Shown piece by piece: positions 34,120 through 42,584 of a stretch of DNA of 64,000 nucleotides. The translations under genes were made by a program, and so were the position numbers. The first letter of the stretch is position 1, and each line of letters opens with the position of its first letter. The stretch comes from Arthrobacter stackebrandtii (lineage in GTDB: Bacteria; Actinomycetota; Actinomycetes; Actinomycetales; Micrococcaceae), in assembly GCF_017876675.1 (NCBI RefSeq), contig NZ_JAGIOI010000001.1, positions 2,418,001-2,482,000 on the forward strand, written 5' to 3'. Under the pieces are notes generated by a model. The model was not told where the DNA came from and did no database searches. It worked only from the letters and a program-made list of their open reading frames with translations.

Positions 34120-35013
34120 ATGGGACGACACTACAGCCGGGCTCCGGCCGGTCGAAAAAGCGGCCCCGGGGCCAGTGCACCTGCCTCGGTGGTGTTCATC
34201 GCCGTGCTTGTGCTGCTTGGTGTCAGCGTCCTCCTGTACCCGTCCGCTGCCAGCTGGTTTTCCGAAGTCCAGCAGTCGCGGGACCTGGACACCTACGGCA
34301 ACAGCGTTGAAATCCTGGGACCGGTTGGCCGCAGCGAAGCCCTCGAGGCGGCGCGGGACTACAACAGGACACTGACCGGCGGGATCCTGCTTGACCCGTT
34401 CAGCCATGAACCGGCCGGGGAGCGCAGCAAGGCCGGAACGGATTACCGCAAGCAGCTTTCACTCAGTCCTGACGGGGTCATGGCCCGCTTGAACATACCC
34501 TCGATCGGGGCCGACCTGCCGGTCTTCCACGGCACCGACGACCTCACACTGCGCCGCGGCGTGGGGCACCTGTTCGGAACCGCCCTCCCGGTGGGCGGGG
34601 CAGGCACCCACGCCGTCCTGACCGGGCACTCGGGAATACCCGAATCGACCCTCTTCACCGATCTTGAAAAGGTCAAGGTGGGCCAGCAGATTTCCATGGA
34701 GGTCTACGGGGAAGTTCTGGCCTATACCGTCACCAGTGTTGAAACCATCTTGCTCACCGACACTGAATTGCTACGGCCGGTGCCGGGCAAGGACCTCATC
34801 TCGCTGATCACCTGTACCCCGATCGGTGTCAACACTCACCGTCTGGTGGTGACGGGCGAGCGCACCACGACCCCGTCGGAAGAAGCCGCAGAGAGACTGA
34901 CGATGGAGGTGGGCTTCCCCTGGTGGGCGGCAGGCATGGGGGCAGCTGTCCTTGCCTCAGCCACCATTGTGTTCGTCGGCAGCCGCCGAGAACGTGCACG
35001 CAAAGACTCCTAG
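34120..35013 (+). CDS. Class C (pilin-polymerising) sortase
   Basis: A 297-residue membrane-anchored transpeptidase. An N-terminal helix (about residues 20-42) precedes an extracellular beta-barrel, and a second hydrophobic helix near the C-terminus (WWAAGMGAAVLASATIVFVG) followed by RRERARKDS is typical of class C enzymes. The catalytic triad is His170 (TGHSG), Cys232 (LITCTP) and Arg241 (NTHRLVV). The class C lid motif is Asp92-Pro93-Phe94. ATG at 34120 is used; TTG at 34075 in the same frame is an alternative. It should link the LPLTG pilin into fibres. Confidence 0.9.
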   Translation: MGRHYSRAPAGRKSGPGASAPASVVFIAVLVLLGVSVLLYPSAASWFSEVQQSRDLDTYGNSVEILGPVGRSEALEAARDYNRTLTGGILLDPFSHEPAGERSKAGTDYRKQLSLSPDGVMARLNIPSIGADLPVFHGTDDLTLRRGVGHLFGTALPVGGAGTHAVLTGHSGIPESTLFTDLEKVKVGQQISMEVYGEVLAYTVTSVETILLTDTELLRPVPGKDLISLITCTPIGVNTHRLVVTGERTTTPSEEAAERLTMEVGFPWWAAGMGAAVLASATIVFVGSRRERARKDS

Positions 35014-35088
35014 GACCTCCCCCAAGGTCCTGGGACCGTCCGGGCCTGCTGCGCCCCCAAGCCGCAGGACCGGGCAGCAATACAGAAA

Positions 35089-35123
35089 GGGACCCCGCCT
35101 TCCCCCGGCGCGGGTCCCTTTTT
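35089..35123 (+). terminator. Intrinsic terminator of the pilus operon
   Basis: GGGACCC (35089-35095) and GGGTCCC (35112-35118) close a stem that continues inward with GC pairs, followed by TTTTT at 35119-35123. It lies 76 bp after the sortase stop. Confidence 0.85.
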
Positions 35124-35173
35124 GGTGTCCGGCGTGGCCGGGCAAACCGGCGCGGATTGGGAAAACAGAATTA

Positions 35174-35212
35174 AGAAAAAACACCCCGCAGCACCAAGTT
35201 GCTGCGGGGTGT
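35174..35212 (-). terminator. Intrinsic terminator of pfkA
   Basis: The perfect 13-bp arms ACACCCCGCAGCA (35181-35193) and TGCTGCGGGGTGT (35200-35212) are followed on the minus strand by TTTTTTCTT. It lies 13 bp past the pfkA stop. The stem is nearly the same as the one at 27212-27242. Confidence 0.88.
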
Positions 35213-35225
35213 CATGAAACGTTGC

Positions 35226-36251
35226 TTAGCCGAAGAGGATCGCGGCCTCGTCGTAGCGGTGCTGCGGGACCGTCTTGAGGTTGCCAAGTGCCGCCTCGAA
35301 GGGAACGTGCTCAATTTCGGTGCCCTTGAGCGAGACCATGGTGCCCCAACGCTCCTCCACAACGGAGTCGACGGCGGCCATGCCCAGGCGGGTGGCCAGG
35401 ACGCGGTCGAAGCTGGAGGGGACGCCGCCGCGCTGGATGTGGCCCAGGATGGTCGCGCGGGTTTCAATGCCGGTGCGGGCCTCGATCTCCGGGGCCAGCT
35501 GCTCGCCGATGCCGCCGAGGCGGGGACGGCCGAAGGTGTCCAGGCCGCGCTCGGAGTGGGCTGAGTCCTGGTGGTCCGGGACGAAGCCTTCGGCCACAAC
35601 AACCAGCGGCGCGCGGCCGCGGTCGTGGGCTTCCTTCACCCATTCGACAATCTGGTCCATGCTGGTCTTCTGCTCGGGGATCAGCACGGCATGTGCGCCG
35701 GTGGCCATGCCAGCGTGCAGGGCGATCCAGCCCACGTGGCGGCCCATGACCTCCGCGATCATGCAGCGGTGGTGGGATTCGCCGGTGGTGCGCAGTCGGT
35801 CGATGGCCTCGGTGGCGATCTGCACTGCGGTGTCAAAGCCGAAGGTGTAGTCGGTGGCATCCAGGTCGTTGTCGACGGTCTTGGGCACGCCCACGATCTT
35901 GAGCCCGGCATCGGTGAGCCGGCGGGCGGCGGCCAGGGTGCCCTCGCCGCCGATCGCGATCAGGGCGTCAACGCCGAGGCGCTCCATGTGGGCCTTGATG
36001 ACCTCCGGGCCGCCGTTGCCTTCAAAGGGGTTGGTGCGGGAGGTGCCCAGGATGGTGCCGCCCTGCTTGGAAATGCCGCGGACCATCTGGCGGGGCAGGT
36101 CCATGACATCGCCCTCAACCACGCCGCGCCAGCCGTCACGGAAGCCAACAAATTCATGGCCGTAGCTCTTGATGCCCTTGAGTACGATGCCGCGAATAAC
36201 CGCGTTCAGTCCGGGGCAGTCGCCGCCGCTGGTGAGAATACCAATCTTCAT
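35226..36251 (-). CDS. pfkA: 6-phosphofructokinase
   Basis: A 341-residue group-III phosphofructokinase that phosphorylates fructose 6-phosphate in glycolysis. The N-terminal GILTSGGDCPGLNAV and IGGEGT (residues 100-105) bind the phosphoryl donor. PKTVDND (123-129) holds the catalytic Asp. Gly104 instead of the Asp found in pyrophosphate enzymes suggests ATP as donor, as reported for related actinobacterial enzymes, although PKT at 123-125 is shared with the PPi type. ATG at 36251 matches the family start. Intrinsic terminator immediately downstream. Confidence 0.93.
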   Translation of the reverse strand: MKIGILTSGGDCPGLNAVIRGIVLKGIKSYGHEFVGFRDGWRGVVEGDVMDLPRQMVRGISKQGGTILGTSRTNPFEGNGGPEVIKAHMERLGVDALIAIGGEGTLAAARRLTDAGLKIVGVPKTVDNDLDATDYTFGFDTAVQIATEAIDRLRTTGESHHRCMIAEVMGRHVGWIALHAGMATGAHAVLIPEQKTSMDQIVEWVKEAHDRGRAPLVVVAEGFVPDHQDSAHSERGLDTFGRPRLGGIGEQLAPEIEARTGIETRATILGHIQRGGVPSSFDRVLATRLGMAAVDSVVEERWGTMVSLKGTEIEHVPFEAALGNLKTVPQHRYDEAAILFG

Positions 36252-36375
36252 GAGTATTTGGGTCCTTCGAGGGATGGAGTCAATGTGGATTGAGCGCATC
36301 ATTGAGCTCCTCAAGAGATCATTCTAGACGTTCGTGTGATCTCGGCAACCCGATGCCCGGTCCGTGGACGTCCGG

Positions 36376-36717
36376 TTACTTGCGCTGCAACAGATTCACA
36401 GCCCCGCCGGCGACCATCGCAACCCCCGCGCCGAGCAGCAGCCACATGGCCGTTTGTGCGGCGTCGAGGTTTAGTCCGGCCTGGTTGACCACGATCACCA
36501 GAATGCCCAGGGCAACCACGACGGCGCCCCACACCATCGTGCCGACCCTGAGCGTATGCCCAGCTGGCCGGGTGGCCGGTTCCTGCCGTTCGGCGGCAGG
36601 GGTGCCGGGTGCGGCGTGGCTGTTGAACGGCTCAGTTGGATGTTCCATGAGATGCTCCAAGATTTCTGCTGGGGGGATGGCGGGGTCGCTGGCGGGTTCG
36701 TGTGCCGGGGCGCTCAT
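36376..36717 (-). CDS. Two-helix membrane protein cotranscribed with the PspC protein
   Basis: A 113-residue protein. About 55 polar, Pro/Ala/Glu-rich residues precede two hydrophobic helices (VGTMVWGAVVVALGILVIVV and TAMWLLLGAGVAMVAGGAV), with a short basic end (LLQRK). Its start overlaps the stop of the upstream PspC-domain gene by four bases, so the pair is translationally coupled. It is not otherwise recognised. A role in the PspC envelope-stress module is inferred from context. Confidence 0.78.
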   Translation of the reverse strand: MSAPAHEPASDPAIPPAEILEHLMEHPTEPFNSHAAPGTPAAERQEPATRPAGHTLRVGTMVWGAVVVALGILVIVVNQAGLNLDAAQTAMWLLLGAGVAMVAGGAVNLLQRK

Positions 36718-38351
36718 TGCCCTGCCACCGTTTCAAAGTTGATGTTGCTGGCCACACCCTCCAGGGTGATCACCAGGCCGCTGCCGGTGGCCTTGGGGTT
36801 CAGCTCGGTCGTGCCCTGTTGGGCGAGTGCACCGCCGTCGTCCTTGCCGTTGATGGTGAGGGAGGCGGCTGCGATTTCGCTGTTGAGGGTCACGGGGAGG
36901 CTCGCCGGCACCTTGACGGTGACGTTTGAGGCGACGGACTTGATGGCAATGGCGACGTCCGTGTCCAGGGGAGTCTCGTCGTCGATCTTTGTGAGGTCAA
37001 GGGTGCCGTTGCTGAACACTACCGTCCGGCCCGCCTCGGCAGCTTCTGCGGTCAGCGGTGTCCAGGAGGTCTGGTTGACGGCGGAGAACGGTCCTGCCTG
37101 GGCGGGCAGGCTGGCCAGGCCGGCCACGATGAGCATGATGACCGAGGCGGTGCCCAGCCCGCCGGCCGTGCGGCCCAGGGCGCCGGCGGCCATGATGGCG
37201 GCGCCCGTGGTGATGGCGGCGGCCGCAGCGGCCACCCCGGCCTGGTAGCCGTGCAGGTCCAGGATGCCGGAGGCGTCCAGGATCAGTACTGCGGCGCCCA
37301 CGATTGCAGCCAGCCCCAGGGCCAGCAGGCTTGCGGGTGCGCCGAGGCGGGGCTTGGGGTGCCGCGGCTTGACCATGGTCTGCGCTGCGGGCGTGTACGG
37401 TTGTGCCGCGTAGTTCGGTGGGGCGGCAGGTGCGGGACCGTTGCCGTAGCCCGGCATGGGGGCCTTGTCGTGAGCGCTGCCGGGGTTGCCGCTGCCGGAC
37501 CATCCGGCCGGCTGGTTGGTGCCGGTGTCAGTTCCGGGGGTTCCGGCTCCGGGCTGCCAGTTCCAGCCGTACCAGGACTGGCCCGGGACGGATATGCTGC
37601 CCGCGCCCTGGGACGGGTTCTCCTGGCCCTTCTTGTCCAAGGTGACCCTGCCCTGGCCGGGAGCCTGGCCTGCGCTCTGCCCGGGGTTGTCCTTGCATGC
37701 ATTGATCTTGTCCCGGTTGACGTACCAGTAGATGACGCCAACAATGCCGGCAACCCATACCAGCGGCCAGACGACCCAGCCGTCGTTGCCGCCGAATCCC
37801 GGTCCGGCCATGCCAAGGATGGACATGATGGTGGCACCTGTCATGCCGCCGGACCAGTTGCCGCGGCCCACTTCCTCAGCATGGATGCGTCCGTCGGGTT
37901 CGGGCAGGAGCGCCCAGGCCACGCCGTAGGCAAGGAGTCCCACGCCGAAGAAGAGGGTGAGAACCACGGCGGCGCCGCGGACGATCACGGGGTCGATTCC
38001 CCATTTGTCTGCGAGTCCGCTGCAGACGCCTCCCATCCACCGGTTGCTCCCGCGCCGGATTCCCAGGCCCCGCAGCCATTGGAAGAACCTGGCCGAATCA
38101 CGGCCGGCCTGTGGCGGGGGAGCCGGGTAGCCGAAAGGCTGGCCGGGGTTGGGCATTCCGGATGCCGGCTGCTCTGTAAAAGGGAAGCCCGGGGCCGGCT
38201 GTTCCGGTGCTGGCTGTCCGGCGGCGGGCTGATGGGGTTCGGGCTGTGCCGGCTGGCCCGGCACGGCCGGCCCTTCGGATACGGGCTGCTCCGGTTTGCC
38301 CGGTTGTTCGGGCTGTTCCGGCTGGTCTGGGAGGTCATGGGAAGTGTTCAT
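36714..38351 (-). CDS. PspC-domain membrane protein with low-complexity N-terminus
   Basis: A 545-residue protein. The first 75 residues are a Pro/Gln/Glu-rich repeat-like tract (QPEQPEQPGKPEQP type). A PspC domain follows (RGSNRWMGGVCSGLADKWGIDPVIVRGAAVVLTLFFGVGLL), then a Gly/Pro/Asn-rich linker and several hydrophobic helices. The C-terminal 130 residues look like a beta-rich extracytoplasmic domain (NLTVKV-type strands, DUF4097-like). It diverges from a PspC-fused histidine kinase 114 bp away, so both probably sense envelope state. Confidence 0.86.
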   Translation of the reverse strand: MNTSHDLPDQPEQPEQPGKPEQPVSEGPAVPGQPAQPEPHQPAAGQPAPEQPAPGFPFTEQPASGMPNPGQPFGYPAPPPQAGRDSARFFQWLRGLGIRRGSNRWMGGVCSGLADKWGIDPVIVRGAAVVLTLFFGVGLLAYGVAWALLPEPDGRIHAEEVGRGNWSGGMTGATIMSILGMAGPGFGGNDGWVVWPLVWVAGIVGVIYWYVNRDKINACKDNPGQSAGQAPGQGRVTLDKKGQENPSQGAGSISVPGQSWYGWNWQPGAGTPGTDTGTNQPAGWSGSGNPGSAHDKAPMPGYGNGPAPAAPPNYAAQPYTPAAQTMVKPRHPKPRLGAPASLLALGLAAIVGAAVLILDASGILDLHGYQAGVAAAAAAITTGAAIMAAGALGRTAGGLGTASVIMLIVAGLASLPAQAGPFSAVNQTSWTPLTAEAAEAGRTVVFSNGTLDLTKIDDETPLDTDVAIAIKSVASNVTVKVPASLPVTLNSEIAAASLTINGKDDGGALAQQGTTELNPKATGSGLVITLEGVASNINFETVAGQ

Positions 38352-38465
38352 GGTTCAATCCTGCCGCCAGGCCAGGGCAGCAACCATCGGGGGTGACCCT
38401 GAATGAACCCTGAAGAACCCCCGGGAACCGCTGCGGGAGGGCCCTGGGCGTGTTTGGATTGAGTC

Positions 38466-39740
38466 ATGAGCGCAAAGATGTACCGATCGCAGGACCGCAT
38501 CATCGCCGGAGTGTGCGGCGGACTGGCCGAACACCTCGGGGTCAATGTGGGGGTGGTCCGCGCCATCATGATCGGCACAAGCTTCCTCTTCGGCGCCGGG
38601 CTCGTCTTTTATGGCTGGCTGTGGCTCCTGGTGCCCATGGCGGGGGAGCAGTCCGCGGAAGGCGGCAAGCTGCTCGACGCCGACGGGAACCCCCGGCTTG
38701 CCCTCTTTCGCCCAGCCCCGGGAGCCACCGCCGAGGCAGTGGCCGGAGGACAGCGCAGGCCTCTGTCCGTGGGGTTCCGGGAGGTGGCCGCCGGCGGGGC
38801 GCTGGTCATTGCCGCGGTGGTCATTTTTGGCCAGCAGCAGGGCTGGAATCTTCAGCTGGGAACACTGATCCCCCTATTGGTGATCGTCCTGGGCGCCGTC
38901 CTTGCCTGGATGCAGCTGGACGACACTCGGCGCATCGGGCTGCTCAGCGCCACCAAAATGAACACTCCCGTCTCGATGCTGCGCCTCGGCGGCGGGCTGG
39001 CCCTGGTCGTCACCGGCGTGATCGTCATCGTCGCCGGCTCCGGCTCGTGGACGCTTGTCTGGTCCTCCGTCGTTGCCGCCCTGGCCGTGCTGGCCGGAGT
39101 CGGCTTGGTGCTGGCCCCCTGGGCGCTGAAGTTCTGGCGGGAGTTCCAAAATGAACGGGCCGGTCGCATCCGCGAAACCGAGCGCGCCGAAATTGCGGCC
39201 CACTTGCACGATTCCGTGCTGCAGACGCTCGCCCTGATCCAGAAGAGCGCGAACTCTCCGGCGGACGTCACACGGTTGGCCCGGGCGCAGGAGCGGGAAC
39301 TGCGGGAATGGATCTACCAGGACAATGAGCACGACGCCGGCGCCCTGGTCGAGCGGGTCAAGGCAGTCTGTGCCGAGGCCGAGGACCTGTACGGACAGGC
39401 AGTCGAGGTGGTTGCCGTGGGCGACGCCGAACTGAGCGATCGCGGAAACGCCCTGGTCCAGGCCGTCCGCGAGGCTGTCCTGAATGGCGTGCGCCACGGC
39501 GGCACCACCGTTTCGGTGTATGTGGAGGCCGGGCCCAAGGGCGTCGACGTGTTCATCAAGGACCGCGGCCCCGGCTTCGACGTGGATGCCGTTCCGGCGG
39601 ACAGGCTGGGAGTCCGGGAGTCCGTCGTCGGGCGCATGCAGCGCAACGGCGGCACGGCTGAGATCATTAGTAGCGAAGACGGCACCGAGGTGCGCCTTCA
39701 CCTGCCGAGCGAAACACCAGCCAGCGAGGACGCCAAGTGA
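38466..39740 (+). CDS. PspC-fused sensor histidine kinase
   Basis: A 424-residue membrane kinase. Residues 1-60 are a PspC domain (MYRSQDRIIAGVCGGLAEHLGV). About five further hydrophobic helices follow to residue 220. The phospho-acceptor His248 lies in AEIAAHLHDSVLQTLALIQ, typical of HisKA_3-like kinases. The ATPase domain has VREAVLNGVRHGG (N box) and KDRGPGFD (G1). The stop overlaps the response-regulator start by four bases. In actinobacteria such PspC kinases act in LiaS-like envelope-stress systems; the signal here is unknown. Confidence 0.9.
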   Translation: MSAKMYRSQDRIIAGVCGGLAEHLGVNVGVVRAIMIGTSFLFGAGLVFYGWLWLLVPMAGEQSAEGGKLLDADGNPRLALFRPAPGATAEAVAGGQRRPLSVGFREVAAGGALVIAAVVIFGQQQGWNLQLGTLIPLLVIVLGAVLAWMQLDDTRRIGLLSATKMNTPVSMLRLGGGLALVVTGVIVIVAGSGSWTLVWSSVVAALAVLAGVGLVLAPWALKFWREFQNERAGRIRETERAEIAAHLHDSVLQTLALIQKSANSPADVTRLARAQERELREWIYQDNEHDAGALVERVKAVCAEAEDLYGQAVEVVAVGDAELSDRGNALVQAVREAVLNGVRHGGTTVSVYVEAGPKGVDVFIKDRGPGFDVDAVPADRLGVRESVVGRMQRNGGTAEIISSEDGTEVRLHLPSETPASEDAK

Positions 39741-40393
39741 CCACATCTGCCACACCCATCAGGGTTGTCATTGTCGACGACCACGCGATTTTTCGTTCGG
39801 GCCTGAAGGCCGACCTTGCCCCGGACATCCACGTCCTGGCGGAGGCAGCCACGGTCGAGGAGGCCATTGCTGCCGTCACCGCGGCGGCGCCGGACGTCGT
39901 CCTGCTTGACGTGCACCTTCCCGGCGGGCGCGGCCAGGGCGGGCGCGAGGTCATCGCAGGGTGTGCGGGACTGCTCGGCACCACCAAGTTTTTGGCGCTC
40001 AGCGTCTCGGATTCGGCCGAGGACGTGGTGTCCGTCATCCGGGCCGGCGCTCGCGGTTACGTGACGAAGTCGATCTCCGGCGCCGAGATTTCTGACGCCG
40101 TCCGACGCGTGGCAGGAGGCGACGCCGTCTTCTCGCCACGGCTGGCAGGCTTTGTGCTGGACGCGTTCGGCACAGCCGAGGTGGCGGTGGAGGACGAGCT
40201 GGACAAGCTCTCCGCGCGCGAGCTGGAGGTCATGCGGCTCATCGCCCGCGGCTACTCCTACAAGGAAGTGGCGAAGGCGCTGTTCATCTCGATCAAGACC
40301 GTGGAGACCCACGTGTCGGCCGTGCTGCGCAAGCTGCAGCTGTCCTCGCGCCACGAACTTACCCGTTGGGCCGCCGACCGCCGCCTGTTGTAG
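39737..40393 (+). CDS. NarL/LuxR-family response regulator
   Basis: A 218-residue regulator. The receiver domain (residues 8-125) has the acidic pair in IVDDH and phospho-acceptor Asp58 (VVLLDVHLPGG). The LuxR helix-turn-helix lies at about 150-215 (LSARELEVMRLIARGYSYKEVAKALFISIKTVETHVSAVLRKLQ). It overlaps the PspC-kinase gene and is its likely partner. The divergent PspC operon is the most probable target. Confidence 0.92.
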   Translation: MTTSATPIRVVIVDDHAIFRSGLKADLAPDIHVLAEAATVEEAIAAVTAAAPDVVLLDVHLPGGRGQGGREVIAGCAGLLGTTKFLALSVSDSAEDVVSVIRAGARGYVTKSISGAEISDAVRRVAGGDAVFSPRLAGFVLDAFGTAEVAVEDELDKLSARELEVMRLIARGYSYKEVAKALFISIKTVETHVSAVLRKLQLSSRHELTRWAADRRLL

Positions 40394-40429
40394 GCGCGGA
40401 GGGACGAGTTCCACCAATCACGCACAGAA

Positions 40430-40492
40430 ATGCCGCCGTTGGGAACAAATGCCATGGACCAAGCCATGGCATTTGTTGCGAAACGGCGGCAT
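40430..40492. repeat. 63-bp two-part palindrome in a convergent junction
   Basis: Outer arms ATGCCGCCGTT (40430-40440) and AACGGCGGCAT (40482-40492) and inner arms AACAAATGCCATGG (40444-40457) and CCATGGCATTTGTT (40464-40477) are all perfect, with small internal loops of three and four bases and a 6-nt apex. It sits between the response-regulator stop and the aminotransferase stop. Another AACGGCGGC lies at 40509-40517. There is no T-run, so it is not a classical terminator. Confidence 0.8.
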
Positions 40493-40519
40493 GTCCGCTC
40501 GGTGGCGCTTAAACGGCGG

Positions 40520-41755
40520 CTATGCCTTGGCGGAGCCCAGGAATTCCTGCAGCCGGCCGACGCCGACGGCCAGGTCGTCGTCGCCCAGGGCGTAGGACAG
40601 GCGGATGTAGCCGCTGGGGCCAAACGCCTCGCCCGGAACAACGGCAACCTCGGCCTTGTCCAGGATCAGGGCTGCCAGCTCCGCGGAAGTGGCCGGGCGG
40701 ATGCCGCCGATCTCACGGCCCAGCAGGCCCCGGACATCCGCGTATGCGTAAAAGGCGCCGTGAGGGGTCGGGCATTCCACACCGTCGATCGAGTTCAGTG
40801 CCGAAACCATGGCCTTGCGGCGGCGGTCAAAGGCAACCTTCATCTCTTCAACAGCCGTCAACGGGCCGGACACGGCCGCCAGGGCCGCAATCTGGGACAC
40901 ATTGGCCACGTTCGAGGTGGCGTGGGACTGCATGTTGGTTGCCGCCTTGGCGACGTCCAACGGGGCGATCATCCAACCCACGCGCCAGCCTGTCATCGCG
41001 TAGGTCTTGGCGACGCCGTTGAGGACCACCACGCGGTCGCCCAGCTCGGGGACGGCGGTGGCAATCGAGGTGAAGGGCACGCCGTCGTAGGTCAGGTGCT
41101 CATAGATCTCATCCGTGATGACCCACAGGCCCTTGGCAGCGGCCCACAGGCCGATCTCGCGGACCTGCTCCGGGGTGTAGACGGCGCCGGTGGGGTTGGA
41201 CGGGGACACGAACAGCAGCACCTTGGTGCGGGGCGTCAGTGCGGCCTCGAGCTGGTCGACCGTGACGAGGTAGCCCTGTTCCGGGCCGGCAAAGACCTCG
41301 ACCGGGACGCCGCCGGCCAGGCGGATGGCCTCGGGATACGTGGTCCAGAAGGGCGTGGGCACAATGACTTCGTCGCCCGGATCCAGCAGCGTGGCGAAGG
41401 ATTCGTAGACGGCCTGCTTGCCGCCGTTGGTTACCAGGACCTGGGCCGGGTCCACGGCGTAGCCGGAGTCACGCAGGGTCTTCTCGGCAATCGCACTGCG
41501 CAGTTCGGGCAGGCCGGCCGCGGGGGAGTAGCGGTGGTACTTGGGCTGGCGTGCGGCGGCAACGGCGGCCTCAACAATGTAATCGGGCGTGGGGAAGTCC
41601 GGCTCACCTGCGCCGAAGCCGATGACGGGGCGCCCGGCAGCCTTGAGGGCCTTGGCCTTGGCATCAACGGCGAGGGTGGCGGATTCGGCAATGGCGGCGA
41701 TCCGTGCGGAAACGCGGCGGGCGGAGACTTGGTCAGCGCTCAGTTCGGCAGACAT
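40520..41755 (-). CDS. Pyridoxal-phosphate aminotransferase (aspartate type)
   Basis: A 411-residue class I/II aminotransferase. PLP-binding Lys250 lies in [27 protein letters not shown] holds the Asn/Pro of the cofactor pocket and the final Arg motif YIRLSYAL binds the substrate carboxylate. The subgroup resembles AspC of the Ib type, which transaminates aspartate/2-oxoglutarate and sometimes prephenate. ATG at 41755 follows AGAAAGAA. It lies just upstream of tRNA-Trp on the opposite strand. Confidence 0.92.
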   Translation of the reverse strand: MSAELSADQVSARRVSARIAAIAESATLAVDAKAKALKAAGRPVIGFGAGEPDFPTPDYIVEAAVAAARQPKYHRYSPAAGLPELRSAIAEKTLRDSGYAVDPAQVLVTNGGKQAVYESFATLLDPGDEVIVPTPFWTTYPEAIRLAGGVPVEVFAGPEQGYLVTVDQLEAALTPRTKVLLFVSPSNPTGAVYTPEQVREIGLWAAAKGLWVITDEIYEHLTYDGVPFTSIATAVPELGDRVVVLNGVAKTYAMTGWRVGWMIAPLDVAKAATNMQSHATSNVANVSQIAALAAVSGPLTAVEEMKVAFDRRRKAMVSALNSIDGVECPTPHGAFYAYADVRGLLGREIGGIRPATSAELAALILDKAEVAVVPGEAFGPSGYIRLSYALGDDDLAVGVGRLQEFLGSAKA

Positions 41756-41912
41756 CAGGATTCTTTCTTCGAAGGCGGGAGGCCACAAACATGTGCATCG
41801 TCAAGGTCTACTTTAGGCGCATCGGAGCCCCGGTTCGACGAACCGGCTTAATGATGCGTAGAATGGATAACCGGTGTTCAGACACCATGATGGTTCACGC
41901 CTTGAAGTCGGT

Positions 41913-41942
41913 TTGAAAAGACCGCCCTTGAGACTGTAGGTT
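41913..41942 (+). promoter_or_regulatory. Possible promoter of tRNA-Trp
   Basis: TTGAAA (41913-41918), an 18-base spacer and TAGGTT (41937-41942) give an acceptable sigma-70-like pair about 70 bp before the tRNA. Confidence 0.35.
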
Positions 41943-42012
41943 GTTCATGGTTATTTTCACCGAAGGGGATAATTTGGTCCGAAGCCCAGCGCTTCACACG
42001 GCCGGATTCCAA

Positions 42013-42085
42013 AGGGTAGTGGCGCAATTGGTAGCGCAGCGGTCTCCAAAACCGCAGGTTGCAGGTTCGAGTCCTGTCTGCCCTG
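42013..42085 (+). tRNA. trpT: tRNA-Trp (anticodon CCA)
   Basis: The 73 bases fold as a standard cloverleaf. The acceptor stem AGGGTAG pairs with CTGCCCT at 42078-42084 with one G-U pair. The D-arm contains GCGCAATTGGTAGCGC, the anticodon arm has CGGTCTCCAAAACCG with anticodon CCA, and the T-arm contains GGTTCGAGTCC. The discriminator is G, and the CCA end is not encoded. Its position just upstream of secE-nusG is typical of actinobacteria. Confidence 0.96.
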
Positions 42086-42219
42086 CGCATGGATGTAGCG
42101 GGTGTAATGCACGTTTGATTTTGTGCAGGCCCACGCATTCAAGCGAATAGTTTGTACAACGCACGGCCCGAATCGTACGGACCTGCGGGCATCCCAACTA
42201 ATTGATGAGTGAGGCACTG

Positions 42220-42495
42220 GTGACCGACACTGCGGCAAGCAGCTCCAAGGGCCCTGCCAAGAAGGCTTCCAAGCCCGGCAAGCCCGGCATCTTCAGCCGG
42301 ATCGCCACCTTCCTTCGCCAGGTCATCGGCGAACTGAAGAAGGTTGTCACCCCCACTCGCAAAGAGTTGATCAACATGACCGCCGTTGTATTGGTGTTCG
42401 TTGTCATCGTGATGGGAATTGTTACTGTCCTGGATCTTGGGTTCGGCCGTGCCGTGCTTTGGGTCTTTGGCGGAAACATCAACATCGAGCAGTAA
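42220..42495 (+). CDS. secE: Preprotein translocase subunit SecE
   Basis: A small Sec translocon subunit of 91 residues with one transmembrane helix (MTAVVLVFVVIVMGIVTVLDLGF). It is preceded by the conserved amphipathic RQVIGELKKVVTPTRKELINM that contacts SecY. GTG at 42220 is chosen because GAGG lies five bases upstream; ATG at 42205 in the same frame would add five residues but lacks a ribosome-binding site. It is followed by nusG, the usual order. Confidence 0.93.
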   Translation: MTDTAASSSKGPAKKASKPGKPGIFSRIATFLRQVIGELKKVVTPTRKELINMTAVVLVFVVIVMGIVTVLDLGFGRAVLWVFGGNINIEQ

Positions 42496-42584
42496 AACGC
42501 TCAACGTGGCCGACCCCGCCGAAGCAGTATGGCATGGGGTCGGTTTGAGCCATTTAAGAAACGCACAAGGAAAGCAGGAAATTC

